This document shows positions 1-7,118 of a stretch of DNA of 9,309 bases, one piece after another. Source of the DNA: Gallionella sp. UBA6045 (GTDB lineage: Bacteria > Pseudomonadota > Gammaproteobacteria > Burkholderiales > Gallionellaceae). The notes below the pieces were generated by a model. It had not been told where the DNA came from and did not search any database. It saw only the letters and a list, made by a program, of their open reading frames with translations. The stretch spans positions 1 through 9,309 of the forward strand of contig DIYV01000038.1 in the NCBI GenBank assembly GCA_002429165.1, written 5' to 3'. The position numbers were made by a program, and so were the translations under genes. How positions within the stretch are numbered: position 1 is the stretch's first letter; every line of letters starts with the position of its first letter.

Positions 1-1379
1 TCGCGCAACTGGCGCAGCCAGTCCTGAAACAGCTCATCCGACTTGAAGGTGCCGATCGCAATCCGTGCCTGCTGGCGTTTCTGTTGCTCGCTGACATCGG
101 TATCGCGCCGCGCCAATACCTGAATCAGATGCCAGCCGAATTGCGATTGCACTACGCCCATTTGACCGGGTTTTAATTTGTTCATCTCCTCTTCAAATTC
201 CGGAACGGTCTCCCCCGGGGAAAGCCAGCCCAGATCGCCGCCCTGTTGCGCGCTGCCGTCCTGCGAATACCTTTTGGCCTGCTCGGCGAAATCCGCACCG
301 GCTTCGATGCGCTGCTTGATTTCCATGATGCGTTTTTTGGCTTCCGCTTCCGGCATGATCTCGCTGGTCTTGATCAGAATATGCCGCGCATGGGTTTGCG
401 TAATCACCACCGGCGCATTGGCGCTGCGTTTTTCCAGCAGTTTGAGGATATGAAAGCCGCTTGAACTGCGCAACACCGCGGAGACTTGTCCGGGCTTCAT
501 ATTTTGCAGGACGTTCATGAACAGCGGAGGAATGGTATCACCAGAATGCCAACCCAGATCTCCGCCCTTCAGTGCGTCCTTGGCATCCGAAATACTTGCC
601 GCCACCTGCGCAAAATCTGCACCGCCATTCAATTTGCTCAACGCCTGCTCGGCCCGTTCGCGCGCGGCCTGAATTTTCGCCGCGCTTGCCTGCTCCGGCA
701 CCACCACAAGAATATGGGCGAGATGGAACTCCTCCCCCTCACTGCCGATCCTGGCTTTGTTGGCGAGATAATCGTCCACCTCTCTTTCGCTGATCACGAG
801 CTTGCTTTCCACTTCGCGTTTGCGCAACCGCGTGGAAATGATTTCACTGCGGATTTCTTCACGGAATTTCATGTAATCCACTCCGTCCGCTTCGAGCTTG
901 GCGCGGAAAGCGTCCAGAGAAGGGAAATTGTTCTGCTGCCCGATGCGGGTAATCGCCAGATTCAACTGCGTATCGTCCACTCGCACGCCGTTTTCCCTGG
1001 CATACTGCCGCTGCAACATATCGGTGATCATGCGCTCAAGAATTTGCTTTTGCAGCACATCCTCTGCGGGCAACGGCGTATTCTGTGTATGCAATTGGCG
1101 CACCACCTCGCGTACACGATCATCCAGTTCATTGCGGGTAATCACATCATCGTTGACCACCGCAACCACCGAATCGATATCCGCAACCTGTTGTTGCGGA
1201 TCATGGGCCTGCCCAATGGATTTTCCCGCGGGAGGTGCCGATCCTGCTTCGGGGCTGCCGGATTGCGCGACGACCTGTTTTGTTGTGGCCTTCGCGGCCT
1301 TGCCGGAAGGTATATCCGCGGCATAGCCAACTTGCGCCGCGAACAACACACACCACATCATCAGGAATTTTATTTGCAT
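1..1379 (-). CDS. surA: SurA periplasmic peptidyl-prolyl isomerase/chaperone (3' end cut by window edge)
   Basis: SurA escorts unfolded outer-membrane proteins through the periplasm to the BAM complex and has parvulin-type prolyl isomerase domains. The ATG at 1377-1379 opens a signal peptide (MQIKFLMMWCVLFAAQVGYA, residues 1-20). A Gln/Ala/Pro/Gly-rich linker follows (about 21-66), then the SurA N-domain beginning near residue 70 (VVAVVNDDVIT), a first parvulin domain (about 218-318, HLAHILV to GFHILKL) and a second (about 329-427, THARHILIK to FGWHLIQVL). The reading frame stays open for 459 codons to the window edge; the last visible residues (DWLRQLR) match the usual C-terminal region, so probably only about 10-15 residues are missing. 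The linker makes the protein longer than the roughly 430 residues usual for the family. It starts 16 bp after the lptD stop, so the two genes are very likely co-transcribed. The only Shine-Dalgarno candidate is weak (GAAAG). Confidence 0.96.
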   Translation of the reverse strand, partial: MQIKFLMMWCVLFAAQVGYAADIPSGKAAKATTKQVVAQSGSPEAGSAPPAGKSIGQAHDPQQQVADIDSVVAVVNDDVITRNELDDRVREVVRQLHTQNTPLPAEDVLQKQILERMITDMLQRQYARENGVRVDDTQLNLAITRIGQQNNFPSLDAFRAKLEADGVDYMKFREEIRSEIISTRLRKREVESKLVISEREVDDYLANKARIGSEGEEFHLAHILVVVPEQASAAKIQAARERAEQALSKLNGGADFAQVAASISDAKDALKGGDLGWHSGDTIPPLFMNVLQNMKPGQVSAVLRSSSGFHILKLLEKRSANAPVVITQTHARHILIKTSEIMPEAEAKKRIMEIKQRIEAGADFAEQAKRYSQDGSAQQGGDLGWLSPGETVPEFEEEMNKLKPGQMGVVQSQFGWHLIQVLARRDTDVSEQQKRQQARIAIGTFKSDELFQDWLRQLR

Positions 1380-1395
1380 TTGTATCTTTCAGTCA

Positions 1396-3750
1396 TTAGG
1401 GTGAAACTTGCGGTGATTGAATGACAGCCTTGTCGTTCAATTTGGTATAGCCGGGCACACTTTGCTTGAGCATATCCAGCGGATCCGAACCAACCTTGAC
1501 AAAGTCATTCAGCTCGAGCTGAACGAAGAATCCGGTATTGGATTGTTGTGTTGCCGTGGCAAAGCGTTGCGCCACAAGACGCAACAGCCAGCAATCCTGA
1601 TTATACTCAAGCCCGCCTATCGTCTCCAGAATTCTGGAATCCTGCAGGGAATAGTTCCAGCGCCCCACCCCATGCCAGCGGCCGAATATCGGCCATTGCG
1701 TGGAAACATCGACCTGGCGTAGCCCGCCCGTATTAACGGTGTAAGGTAATCCGCCTATTATGGTATAGGGTACCCCGCCAATGGTAGGGTAAGTGATCCC
1801 GTTTAACGTGGTGTAGCCAGTGGGAGTGGCGGGTACCCCACCCGGAATCAACGCACCGAATGTTCCGCGTGCAAAGCGATAGCCCCAATTAAGTACCTTG
1901 CCGGGTTCTGGACGATAGCTCGCGGAAATGTTGTAACGCTGCACATGCGATTGATTCGGATCGAATTGAAACTCGCTGTCCATTGACCAATGCGTGGTCA
2001 TACGCCCGGAAAGCGCCAGCAAAATATCGGACTTGTTGGTCGTGGTCGCTGGAGCAACCAGATTTACCTGGGGTGAACTGAAGCTGAACCGCTCCCCAAC
2101 CATCATTTTCAGGCGTTCCTCGCCGCCATCCTGTTCCAGCAGGCGGGAAGTGAGTGCCATCGTGAGCTGGTTGGCATCGCCGACACGGTCATTGCCAAAA
2201 AAGCGGTTCTCCATGAACATCTGGGCAAAACTGAAATCGGCTTGCGCCGTGTCGAAATTCGGCAATTGCGATTGGTCCTTGTATGGCACATACACATAAA
2301 ATGCGCGCGGCTCCAGCGTCTGCACATAGCCATTATTGAACATGTTTCCCTCGCGCTCGAAAGCAACGCCGCTGTCCACGCTGAGAATTGGCACAGTGCT
2401 CGATAAAGTTGACAATGCCCCGGTATTATTCGCACCCATCGTGTAATACGCACTATGCAACGCCACCTTCGGTGTCACGTAATATGCCGGCGTGCTTACC
2501 AGCGGATAACTGACACTGGGGTTAAGCACCAGGCGCGTGGCATTCACCAAAGTGGGATGGCTGAAATTCACGAATTCGCCGGCAAAATTGAAGTTTGCGC
2601 CGGCATAGTTTTGCCGTGTATTCAGCGTCAACTGCGGCAGGCGGGTATAAGGCAGGACAATTGGTGCGGCAGGATCCTGCAAGGTCTGGTAGTGCTGCAC
2701 ACGTGCCATCGCATCCCACCAGCCGCCGCCATAATTAAATCCGCCTTCCTGCAACAGGTTGACCTGCGAAGTGGTATTTATCGCATTGCCCAAGTCGCGA
2801 AAATAATTGTCGTCTCCGACGCGTGAGTAATTCACATAGCCATTCAGGTTTCTTCCCAGCGTCTGGTCATGTCTCAGGCTGAAAAAAGAACGGCTGCTTT
2901 GCGTTATTTTGTCGCTGGGCAACACGTCCACATTTAATTCGCCGTGAAAACCGGGCTCGAGATAGCGAAACTCGTTGTTGAGCATCAGGCCGCGCTTGGT
3001 CATCATCCGCGGTGCAATCGTCGCATCGAAGTTGGGCGCAATGTTCCAGTAAAACGGCAGCGTGATTTCACTGCCGCCCGTGCTCGTACCGCCAAAAATC
3101 GGCGCCATTAATCCCGACTTGCGCTGGTTATTCAGCGGAAAGTCCATCCATGGCGAATACAGGATCGGAACCCCCTTGAACTCAACCAGTGCGTTATGGG
3201 CTACACCGACCTGCCGGCCACGATCGATCTCCAGCAGTCCCATGCTCATCTCCCAATCCTGGTTCCCTGCCGGACAGGTCGTATAGGTGGCATTGTCCAG
3301 GCTGTAGTGCAGGCGATCTTGTATCTGAAGCGTATCCGCGGAACCGCGCGCAGCATTTTCCTTTAAATAATATTGCGGTTTCTCCATAGCCCCACTGCTT
3401 TTGTCCATATTGAACATAAGATGCGGGCCGTTCATGGTATTGCCATCCTGCTTCAGTATCACCCCGCCCTGCGCATCGATTTCGTGAGTATGCTGATTGA
3501 ATAGCAGGGTATCGGCGCGGATCGACTTCCCGTCCTGGCTTATCGTCGCATTCCCGGTCGCCTCGATTTGATCGTTCGCTTTCCCCACCAGTTTGTCTGC
3601 TTCAATAACGGCGGGACCCTCCTGGCCGGTGCTGGTCAGCGCCGGGGGGGGGATGTCCGTGCCTGAGCCGGGCAGGACTTCGCCCGCGTAAGAAAGCTGC
3701 GCAACGCAGAACATCAGTACAACGAAAGGATATTTGAATCGAAACCGCAT
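1396..3750 (-). CDS. lptD: LptD (OstA/Imp) LPS-assembly outer-membrane protein
   Basis: LptD is the beta-barrel that, with the lipoprotein LptE, inserts lipopolysaccharide into the outer leaflet of the outer membrane. From the ATG at 3748-3750 the protein has 784 residues, about the family length. It has a signal peptide (MRFRFKYPFVVLMFCVAQLSYAG), an N-terminal OstA/LptA-like beta-jellyroll (about 45-150, with IEADKL and GNATISQDG) and a long C-terminal barrel domain ending in the conserved VDVSTQWPIF and FFVQLELNDF stretches. A TTG four codons upstream (3760-3762) is in frame but less likely as the start. The mature protein has only two cysteines, in TTCPAG and in DCWLLRL, which correspond to one of the two inter-domain disulfides of E. 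coli LptD. An insertion rich in Gly, Pro, Tyr and Thr, with 8-residue repeats, precedes the final strands. A C9 tract lies just after the signal peptide. Leads the lptD-surA pair. Confidence 0.97.
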   Translation of the reverse strand: MRFRFKYPFVVLMFCVAQLSYAGEVLPGSGTDIPPPALTSTGQEGPAVIEADKLVGKANDQIEATGNATISQDGKSIRADTLLFNQHTHEIDAQGGVILKQDGNTMNGPHLMFNMDKSSGAMEKPQYYLKENAARGSADTLQIQDRLHYSLDNATYTTCPAGNQDWEMSMGLLEIDRGRQVGVAHNALVEFKGVPILYSPWMDFPLNNQRKSGLMAPIFGGTSTGGSEITLPFYWNIAPNFDATIAPRMMTKRGLMLNNEFRYLEPGFHGELNVDVLPSDKITQSSRSFFSLRHDQTLGRNLNGYVNYSRVGDDNYFRDLGNAINTTSQVNLLQEGGFNYGGGWWDAMARVQHYQTLQDPAAPIVLPYTRLPQLTLNTRQNYAGANFNFAGEFVNFSHPTLVNATRLVLNPSVSYPLVSTPAYYVTPKVALHSAYYTMGANNTGALSTLSSTVPILSVDSGVAFEREGNMFNNGYVQTLEPRAFYVYVPYKDQSQLPNFDTAQADFSFAQMFMENRFFGNDRVGDANQLTMALTSRLLEQDGGEERLKMMVGERFSFSSPQVNLVAPATTTNKSDILLALSGRMTTHWSMDSEFQFDPNQSHVQRYNISASYRPEPGKVLNWGYRFARGTFGALIPGGVPATPTGYTTLNGITYPTIGGVPYTIIGGLPYTVNTGGLRQVDVSTQWPIFGRWHGVGRWNYSLQDSRILETIGGLEYNQDCWLLRLVAQRFATATQQSNTGFFVQLELNDFVKVGSDPLDMLKQSVPGYTKLNDKAVIQSPQVSP
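1738..1809 (-). repeat. Degenerate 24-bp tandem repeat inside lptD
   Basis: Three consecutive 24-bp units (1738-1761, 1762-1785, 1786-1809) encode 8-residue repeats of the type YPTIGGVP / YTIIGGLP in the LptD barrel. By hand alignment the first two units share 17 of 24 positions and the third is more diverged (12 of 24 against the middle one). They sit in an extra segment of roughly 40 residues between FARGTFG and GLRQVDVSTQWPI, where I would expect nearly direct continuity in typical LptD proteins. Placement in an extracellular loop is inferred from its position between predicted barrel strands. Confidence 0.7.
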
Positions 3751-3770
3751 AACGCGCAGCAAATAGTAAG

Positions 3771-3799
3771 ATGATAAACTCTTGCCAGTTTAACATTAA
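3771..3799 (-). promoter_or_regulatory. Weak sigma-70-like promoter candidate for lptD-surA
   Basis: On the minus strand a TATCAT hexamer (3771-3776, one mismatch to the -10 consensus) lies 17 bp downstream of TTAATG (3794-3799, only three matches to the -35 consensus). This would put the transcript start about 15-20 nt before the lptD ATG. Only about 53 bp separate the divergent lptD and amgK starts, so a promoter for lptD must lie here or inside amgK. The match is poor at -35; treat it as a candidate only. No sigma-E-type site was convincing. Confidence 0.25.
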
Positions 3800-3803
3800 G
3801 TCC

Positions 3804-4823
3804 ATGCCAAAACCCGATATGCAACGCCAGCAACAACTTGCCGAATGGCTGCACAGCCTGTTCCCCAATGAACAATTTACGATTGCCCCCGCTTCTGCGG
3901 ATGCCAGTTTCCGTCGATATTTCCGCGCAACATTTACAAGCGGGCAAACACGCATCGTGATGGATGCCCCGCCACAACTCGAAGACTGCCGGCCTTTCCT
4001 GCACATAGCCAAACTGTTCGAGGATGCCGGAACGCATGTGCCGCATGTGTATGCACAAGATATGGAACAGGGATTTTTGCTGTTGTCCGACCTCGGCAAC
4101 ACCACCTACCTGCAGGCAATGGCCGGCAATACAGGCACAGCACGGGCACTTTATGGCGATGCCACCGACGCACTGATCAAGATCCAGCTCGCCTCGCGTG
4201 AAAACGAGCTGCTTCCCTATGACGAAGCCCTGCTGCTGCGCGAGATGCGTTTGTTTCCGGAGTGGTACATTGCCAGGCATCTGAATGTCACACTCAGCGA
4301 TGCTCAGAGCGCCAAACTGGAAACAGTCTTCGCGCGCATCCTCGCCAACAACCTCGCCCAGCCGCGCGTCTATGTTCACCGCGACTACCACTCGCGCAAC
4401 CTGATGAAGGTCGAGAAAAACAATCCGGGAATATTGGACTTCCAGGACGCGGTATGTGGCCCGATCACCTACGATCTGGCATCGTTGTTCAAGGATGCCT
4501 ATATCCGCTGGGAAGAGGCCGAGATCATCGACTGGCTGGTACGTTACTGGGAAAAAGCGCGCAAAGCCGGCCTGCCGGTGCACAACGACTTTTCCGAGTT
4601 CTACCGCGATTACGAATGGATGGGGGTGCAGCGTCATCTCAAGGTGCTGGGCATCTTCGCTCGTCTGTATCACCGTGACGGCAAGGAAGCTTATCTGAAA
4701 GATTTGCCGCTGGTCATGTCGTACTTGCGCGCTGCATGCGTGCGCTATATCGACCTCAAGCCGCTGTTGAATCTGCTCGATGTATTGGAGCCGCATATAA
4801 CGCAAGAGGGCTATACATTTTGA
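3804..4823 (+). CDS. amgK: AmgK: N-acetylmuramate/N-acetylglucosamine anomeric kinase
   Basis: AmgK phosphorylates the anomeric hydroxyl of MurNAc (and GlcNAc) in the cytoplasm, giving MurNAc-1-phosphate for MurU. This recycling route from turned-over cell wall bypasses de novo synthesis. The 339-residue protein has the aminoglycoside-phosphotransferase/choline-kinase fold: the AmgK-type N-terminal SADASFRRYFR (about 31-41), the catalytic-loop motif VHRDYHSRN (191-199, with the Brenner H-x-D-x4-N pattern) and the metal-binding ILDFQD (210-215) followed by GPITYDLASLF. I prefer the ATG at 3804 because MPKPDMQRQQQLAEWL begins just ahead of the family's first helix. An in-frame ATG at 3771 would add 11 residues and overlap the region needed for lptD expression; 3819 is also possible. 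No strong Shine-Dalgarno helps decide. The assignment rests on motifs plus the adjacent murU and divergent lptD, an arrangement known from Pseudomonas. Its stop codon shares a base with the repeat element downstream. Confidence 0.9.
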   Translation: MPKPDMQRQQQLAEWLHSLFPNEQFTIAPASADASFRRYFRATFTSGQTRIVMDAPPQLEDCRPFLHIAKLFEDAGTHVPHVYAQDMEQGFLLLSDLGNTTYLQAMAGNTGTARALYGDATDALIKIQLASRENELLPYDEALLLREMRLFPEWYIARHLNVTLSDAQSAKLETVFARILANNLAQPRVYVHRDYHSRNLMKVEKNNPGILDFQDAVCGPITYDLASLFKDAYIRWEEAEIIDWLVRYWEKARKAGLPVHNDFSEFYRDYEWMGVQRHLKVLGIFARLYHRDGKEAYLKDLPLVMSYLRAACVRYIDLKPLLNLLDVLEPHITQEGYTF

Positions 4824-4967
4824 AAAAATCCCGCCCAAGCTGCTGCGCGCCCGAATTGCCGTGTCGCGTGCTCGCTCACTCCTCGCCTACCGATATGGTA
4901 TGTCTCGTGGTTCGCTGCGCGGCTCCTTGCACTTCGGGCTGCTCGCGACGCCTGGGCGGGATTTTTT
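4823..4967. mobile_element. 145-bp MITE-like element with perfect 15-bp terminal inverted repeats
   Basis: The segment begins AAAAAATCCCGCCCA (4823-4837) and ends with its exact reverse complement (4953-4967), so the ends can pair over 15 bp and read into six Ts on either strand. After one mismatch two more pairs follow, and further in CCCGAA can pair with TTCGGG. It fills almost all of the 160-bp gap between amgK and murU, two genes that are commonly adjacent. I see no clear target-site duplication and no transposase, so it would be non-autonomous if mobile. The T-run after a GC-rich stem also resembles a bidirectional terminator, although the loop is far longer than in a standard one. The inner part is the 116-bp repeat annotated separately. 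Confidence 0.7.
4837..4952 (-). repeat. Dispersed 116-bp repeat, copy A
   Basis: Read on the minus strand, this aligns without gaps to 7003-7118 on the plus strand: 101 of 116 positions are identical by hand count. The middle has a TACC...GGTA inverted repeat around its centre. One frame can be read through it (for example RGSLHFGLLAT on the plus strand), which is likely to create spurious small proteins wherever the element lies. I treat it as non-coding because substitutions between the copies fall at all codon positions. Confidence 0.88.
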
Positions 4968-4983
4968 GTTCGAGTACGACAAA

Positions 4984-5676
4984 ATGAAAGTAATGCTTTT
5001 AGCAGCCGGCCGCGGAGAACGCATGCGTCCGCTCACCGACGTGACACCCAAACCGCTGCTGGAAGTCGCCGGCAAACCGCTGATCGTCTGGCACATCGAA
5101 AATCTAGTGCGCGCGGGGATACGCGACCTTGTGATAAACCATGCGCACCTCGGTGCGCAGATCGAAAAAACCCTGGGCGACGGCGGCCAATTTGGTGCGC
5201 GCATACAATATTCTCCCGAAGCGCATGCGCTGGAAACCGCGGGCGGTATCGCCAACGCGTTGCCGTTGCTGGGTGACGAGCCTTTCGCCGTGATCAACGG
5301 CGATATATTCTGCGATTATGATTTTGCCAACTTGCACGATCGGGCTGCCAAGCTTGTCGCCAACGGCGATACCGCGCATCTGGTGTTGGCAAGCAATCCG
5401 CCACAGCATCCCGACGGTGACTTCGGTTTGCAGCAACGGCGCATTATTGACAGCACACCCAGACTCACCTTCAGCGGTATCGGTATCTACCAGCCCGGCT
5501 TGTTCGCCGGCATCACGCGCGGCAGTATCGCGCCGCTGGCTCCGCTGCTGCGCCAGCAAATCGCGCTTGGCAAAGTCAGCGGCGAACACCACCAGGGCCT
5601 ATGGGTAGATGTCGGCACACCACAGCGTCTGGCCGAACTCGACAGGCAGGTATGTACACTGCACAATACGCCATGA
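4984..5676 (+). CDS. murU: MurU: MurNAc-1-phosphate uridylyltransferase
   Basis: MurU transfers UMP from UTP to MurNAc-1-phosphate, making UDP-MurNAc for peptidoglycan synthesis. It completes the recycling step begun by AmgK. The 230-residue protein is a compact GT-A-fold sugar nucleotidyltransferase. It shows the nucleotide-binding signature LAAGRGERMRPLTD (6-19) followed by TPKPLLEV (21-28), ETAGGI (84-89), the metal-binding NGDI (105-108) and WVDVGTP (207-213, second metal-binding Asp). Its length matches the short MurU class rather than longer GlmU or GalU proteins. An upstream in-frame ATG at 4861 lies inside the repeat element and would add 41 unrelated residues, so the ATG at 4984 is the start. 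The ribosome site is weak (CGAGTACGACAAA before the ATG). The stop overlaps the pepP start (ATGA at 5673-5676). Confidence 0.92.
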   Translation: MKVMLLAAGRGERMRPLTDVTPKPLLEVAGKPLIVWHIENLVRAGIRDLVINHAHLGAQIEKTLGDGGQFGARIQYSPEAHALETAGGIANALPLLGDEPFAVINGDIFCDYDFANLHDRAAKLVANGDTAHLVLASNPPQHPDGDFGLQQRRIIDSTPRLTFSGIGIYQPGLFAGITRGSIAPLAPLLRQQIALGKVSGEHHQGLWVDVGTPQRLAELDRQVCTLHNTP

Positions 5677-6977
5677 CCTCAGACCCGACAGTTTATGCCC
5701 AACGCCGCGCACGTTTGCTGAAGAGCATGCAGCGCGGCATCGCCATCATCCCCACCGCTCCCGAAGTGGCGCGCAATGCCGACACCCAATATGGCTACCG
5801 CCACGACAGCAATTTTTATTATCTGAGCGGTTTCACCGAGCCGGAAGCGGTATTGGTGCTGATCGCCGGAGACGAACCGCAATCCATCCTGTTCTGCCGC
5901 GAGAAGAATCTGGAGCGCGAAATCTGGGATGGTCACCGTTTTGGTCCCGATGCCGCACAGGAGAAGTTCGGTTTCGACGCGGCTTATCCGATAGCCCAAC
6001 TGGATGAAAAATTGGCCGAACTGATGGGCAACCAGCCCGCGCTGTTCTATCCGCTGGGCTTTGATACTGCATGGGATCAGCGCATCCTCGGGTTACGCGG
6101 CACGGTCCAGGAGAAAATCCGCAGCGGCATCCGCGCACCGGACGAGATCCGCGACGTGCGCGGCCTGCTCAACGAAATGCGCCTGTTCAAGGACACGCAC
6201 GAACTCGACATCATGCGCCGCGCCGCCGCGATTTCCACCCGCGCTCATGAACGCGCGATGCGCTTCACCCGCCCCGGACAATTCGAGTACCAGGTCGAAG
6301 CCGAACTGCTGCATGAATTCTGCAGCCATGGCGCGCGTCATCCCGCTTATACCTCCATCGTTGCGGGCGGCGCGAATGCCTGCGTGTTGCACTATGTGGG
6401 CAACAACGCCAAGCTCCGCGACGTCGATCTGCTGCTGATCGATGCCGGATGCGAGCTGGACGGCTATGCCTCCGACATCACGCGCACCTTCCCCGTCAGC
6501 GGGAAATTCAGCGCCGAGCAAAAAGACGTCTATGAAATCGTGCTGGCCGCGCAAACCGCCGCGATTGCCGCCGCAAAACCCGGGCAGACCTGGAATGCGC
6601 CGCACAATGCCGCGCTGCGCGTCTTGGCGCAGGGTTTCATCGACCTGAAGCTGTGCCGTGGCAGCGTGGATGACGTGCTGGAAAGCGAGAGCTACAAGCA
6701 ATTCTACATGCACCGCACCGGCCACTGGCTGGGCATGGACGTGCACGACGTCGGCGACTACAAGATCGGCAACGACTGGCGCCCGCTGCAACCCGGCATG
6801 GTGCTGACCGTCGAACCGGGCTGCTACATTCGACCCGCCGATAATGTGCCTATGGCATTGTGGAACATCGGCATCCGCATCGAGGACGATGTGGTGATCA
6901 CCGCGCAAGGCAATGAAGTGTTGACCGAGGCTGCGCCGAAAACGGTGGCGGATATCGAAGAGCTGATGAAAAAATAA
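5673..6977 (+). CDS. pepP: Xaa-Pro aminopeptidase (aminopeptidase P)
   Basis: PepP is a cytoplasmic metallopeptidase that removes the N-terminal residue from peptides with proline in position 2. The 434-residue protein has the N-terminal aminopeptidase-P domain (about 5-140, with APEVARNADTQY and LSGFTEPEAVLVLI) and a C-terminal pita-bread M24 domain. All five metal ligands of the E. coli enzyme are present: Asp257 (LLIDAG), Asp268 (ASDITRTF), His351 (GHWLGMDVHD), Glu381 (LTVEPGCY) and Glu404 (RIEDDVV). The start ATG overlaps the murU stop in an ATGA junction, indicating translational coupling, and it aligns with the start of E. coli PepP. An ATG at 5652, preceded by AGGCAGG, would add seven residues and cannot be excluded. 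As in gammaproteobacteria, ubiH follows. Confidence 0.96.
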   Translation: MTSDPTVYAQRRARLLKSMQRGIAIIPTAPEVARNADTQYGYRHDSNFYYLSGFTEPEAVLVLIAGDEPQSILFCREKNLEREIWDGHRFGPDAAQEKFGFDAAYPIAQLDEKLAELMGNQPALFYPLGFDTAWDQRILGLRGTVQEKIRSGIRAPDEIRDVRGLLNEMRLFKDTHELDIMRRAAAISTRAHERAMRFTRPGQFEYQVEAELLHEFCSHGARHPAYTSIVAGGANACVLHYVGNNAKLRDVDLLLIDAGCELDGYASDITRTFPVSGKFSAEQKDVYEIVLAAQTAAIAAAKPGQTWNAPHNAALRVLAQGFIDLKLCRGSVDDVLESESYKQFYMHRTGHWLGMDVHDVGDYKIGNDWRPLQPGMVLTVEPGCYIRPADNVPMALWNIGIRIEDDVVITAQGNEVLTEAAPKTVADIEELMKK

Positions 6978-6981
6978 ACGG

Positions 6982-7006
6982 CGCTTGTTGAAGCGTTGAA
7001 CAAGCG
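6982..7006. other. Hairpin downstream of pepP
   Basis: CGCTTGTT (6982-6989) and AACAAGCG (6999-7006) form an 8-bp stem with a 9-nt loop five bases after the pepP stop. No T-run follows, so it is not a standard intrinsic terminator. Part of it (6996-7005) can alternatively pair with 7115-7124 at 8 of 10 positions, as the outer ends of repeat copy B. Confidence 0.4.
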
Positions 7007-7118
7007 TTGCGAGCAGACCGAAGTGCAAGGAGCCGCGCAATGCACGACGAGACATACCATAAGGGTAGGCGAGGAGTAAGTGAGCACGCGACACAGCAAT
7101 TTGGACGCACAGCAGCTT
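7003..7118 (+). repeat. Dispersed 116-bp repeat, copy B, running into ubiH
   Basis: This is an inverted copy of the element at 4837-4952, gapless, with 15 mismatches in 116. It covers most of the pepP-ubiH gap and the first 39 bases of ubiH. Unlike copy A it lacks the 15-bp A6/T6 ends. Its flanks are a different, imperfectly complementary pair (TTGAACAAGC at 6996-7005 and GCTTGAGCAA at 7115-7124). Confidence 0.88.
7071..7082 (+). promoter_or_regulatory. Ribosome binding site and GTG start of ubiH, inside the repeat
   Basis: GAGGAG at 7071-7076 followed three bases later by GTG (7080-7082) is the only good initiation signal in front of the ubiH frame. There is no in-frame ATG before the FAD-binding glycine motif; a TTG at 7101 is the only alternative nearby. 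The same GAGGAG is present in copy A on the opposite strand, so the signal belongs to the repeat. Confidence 0.6.

Noticed and set aside
486..1424. Open frame of 312 codons on the plus strand opposite surA
   Set aside because: It is antisense to a SurA frame with clear signal peptide and parvulin motifs; its composition (His, Arg, Leu rich) is that of a shadow frame in GC-rich DNA.
3750..3830. Sigma-E promoter for lptD-surA, as in E. coli
   Set aside because: A GGACTT resembling the -35 element exists, but no TCTGA-like -10 occurs at the 15-17 bp spacing.
3714..4838. Open frame of 374 codons on the minus strand opposite amgK
   Set aside because: It overlaps amgK completely and also the lptD start. 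The plus-strand frame has catalytic kinase motifs and this one has none.
4861..4983. N-terminal extension of MurU by 41 residues
   Set aside because: These codons belong to the repeat element and have no likeness to nucleotidyltransferases; the MKVMLLAAGRGERMR start fits the family.
4736..4987. Small protein read through repeat copy A
   Set aside because: It begins inside amgK and follows the repeat; the two copies differ at all codon positions, so no coding constraint is visible.
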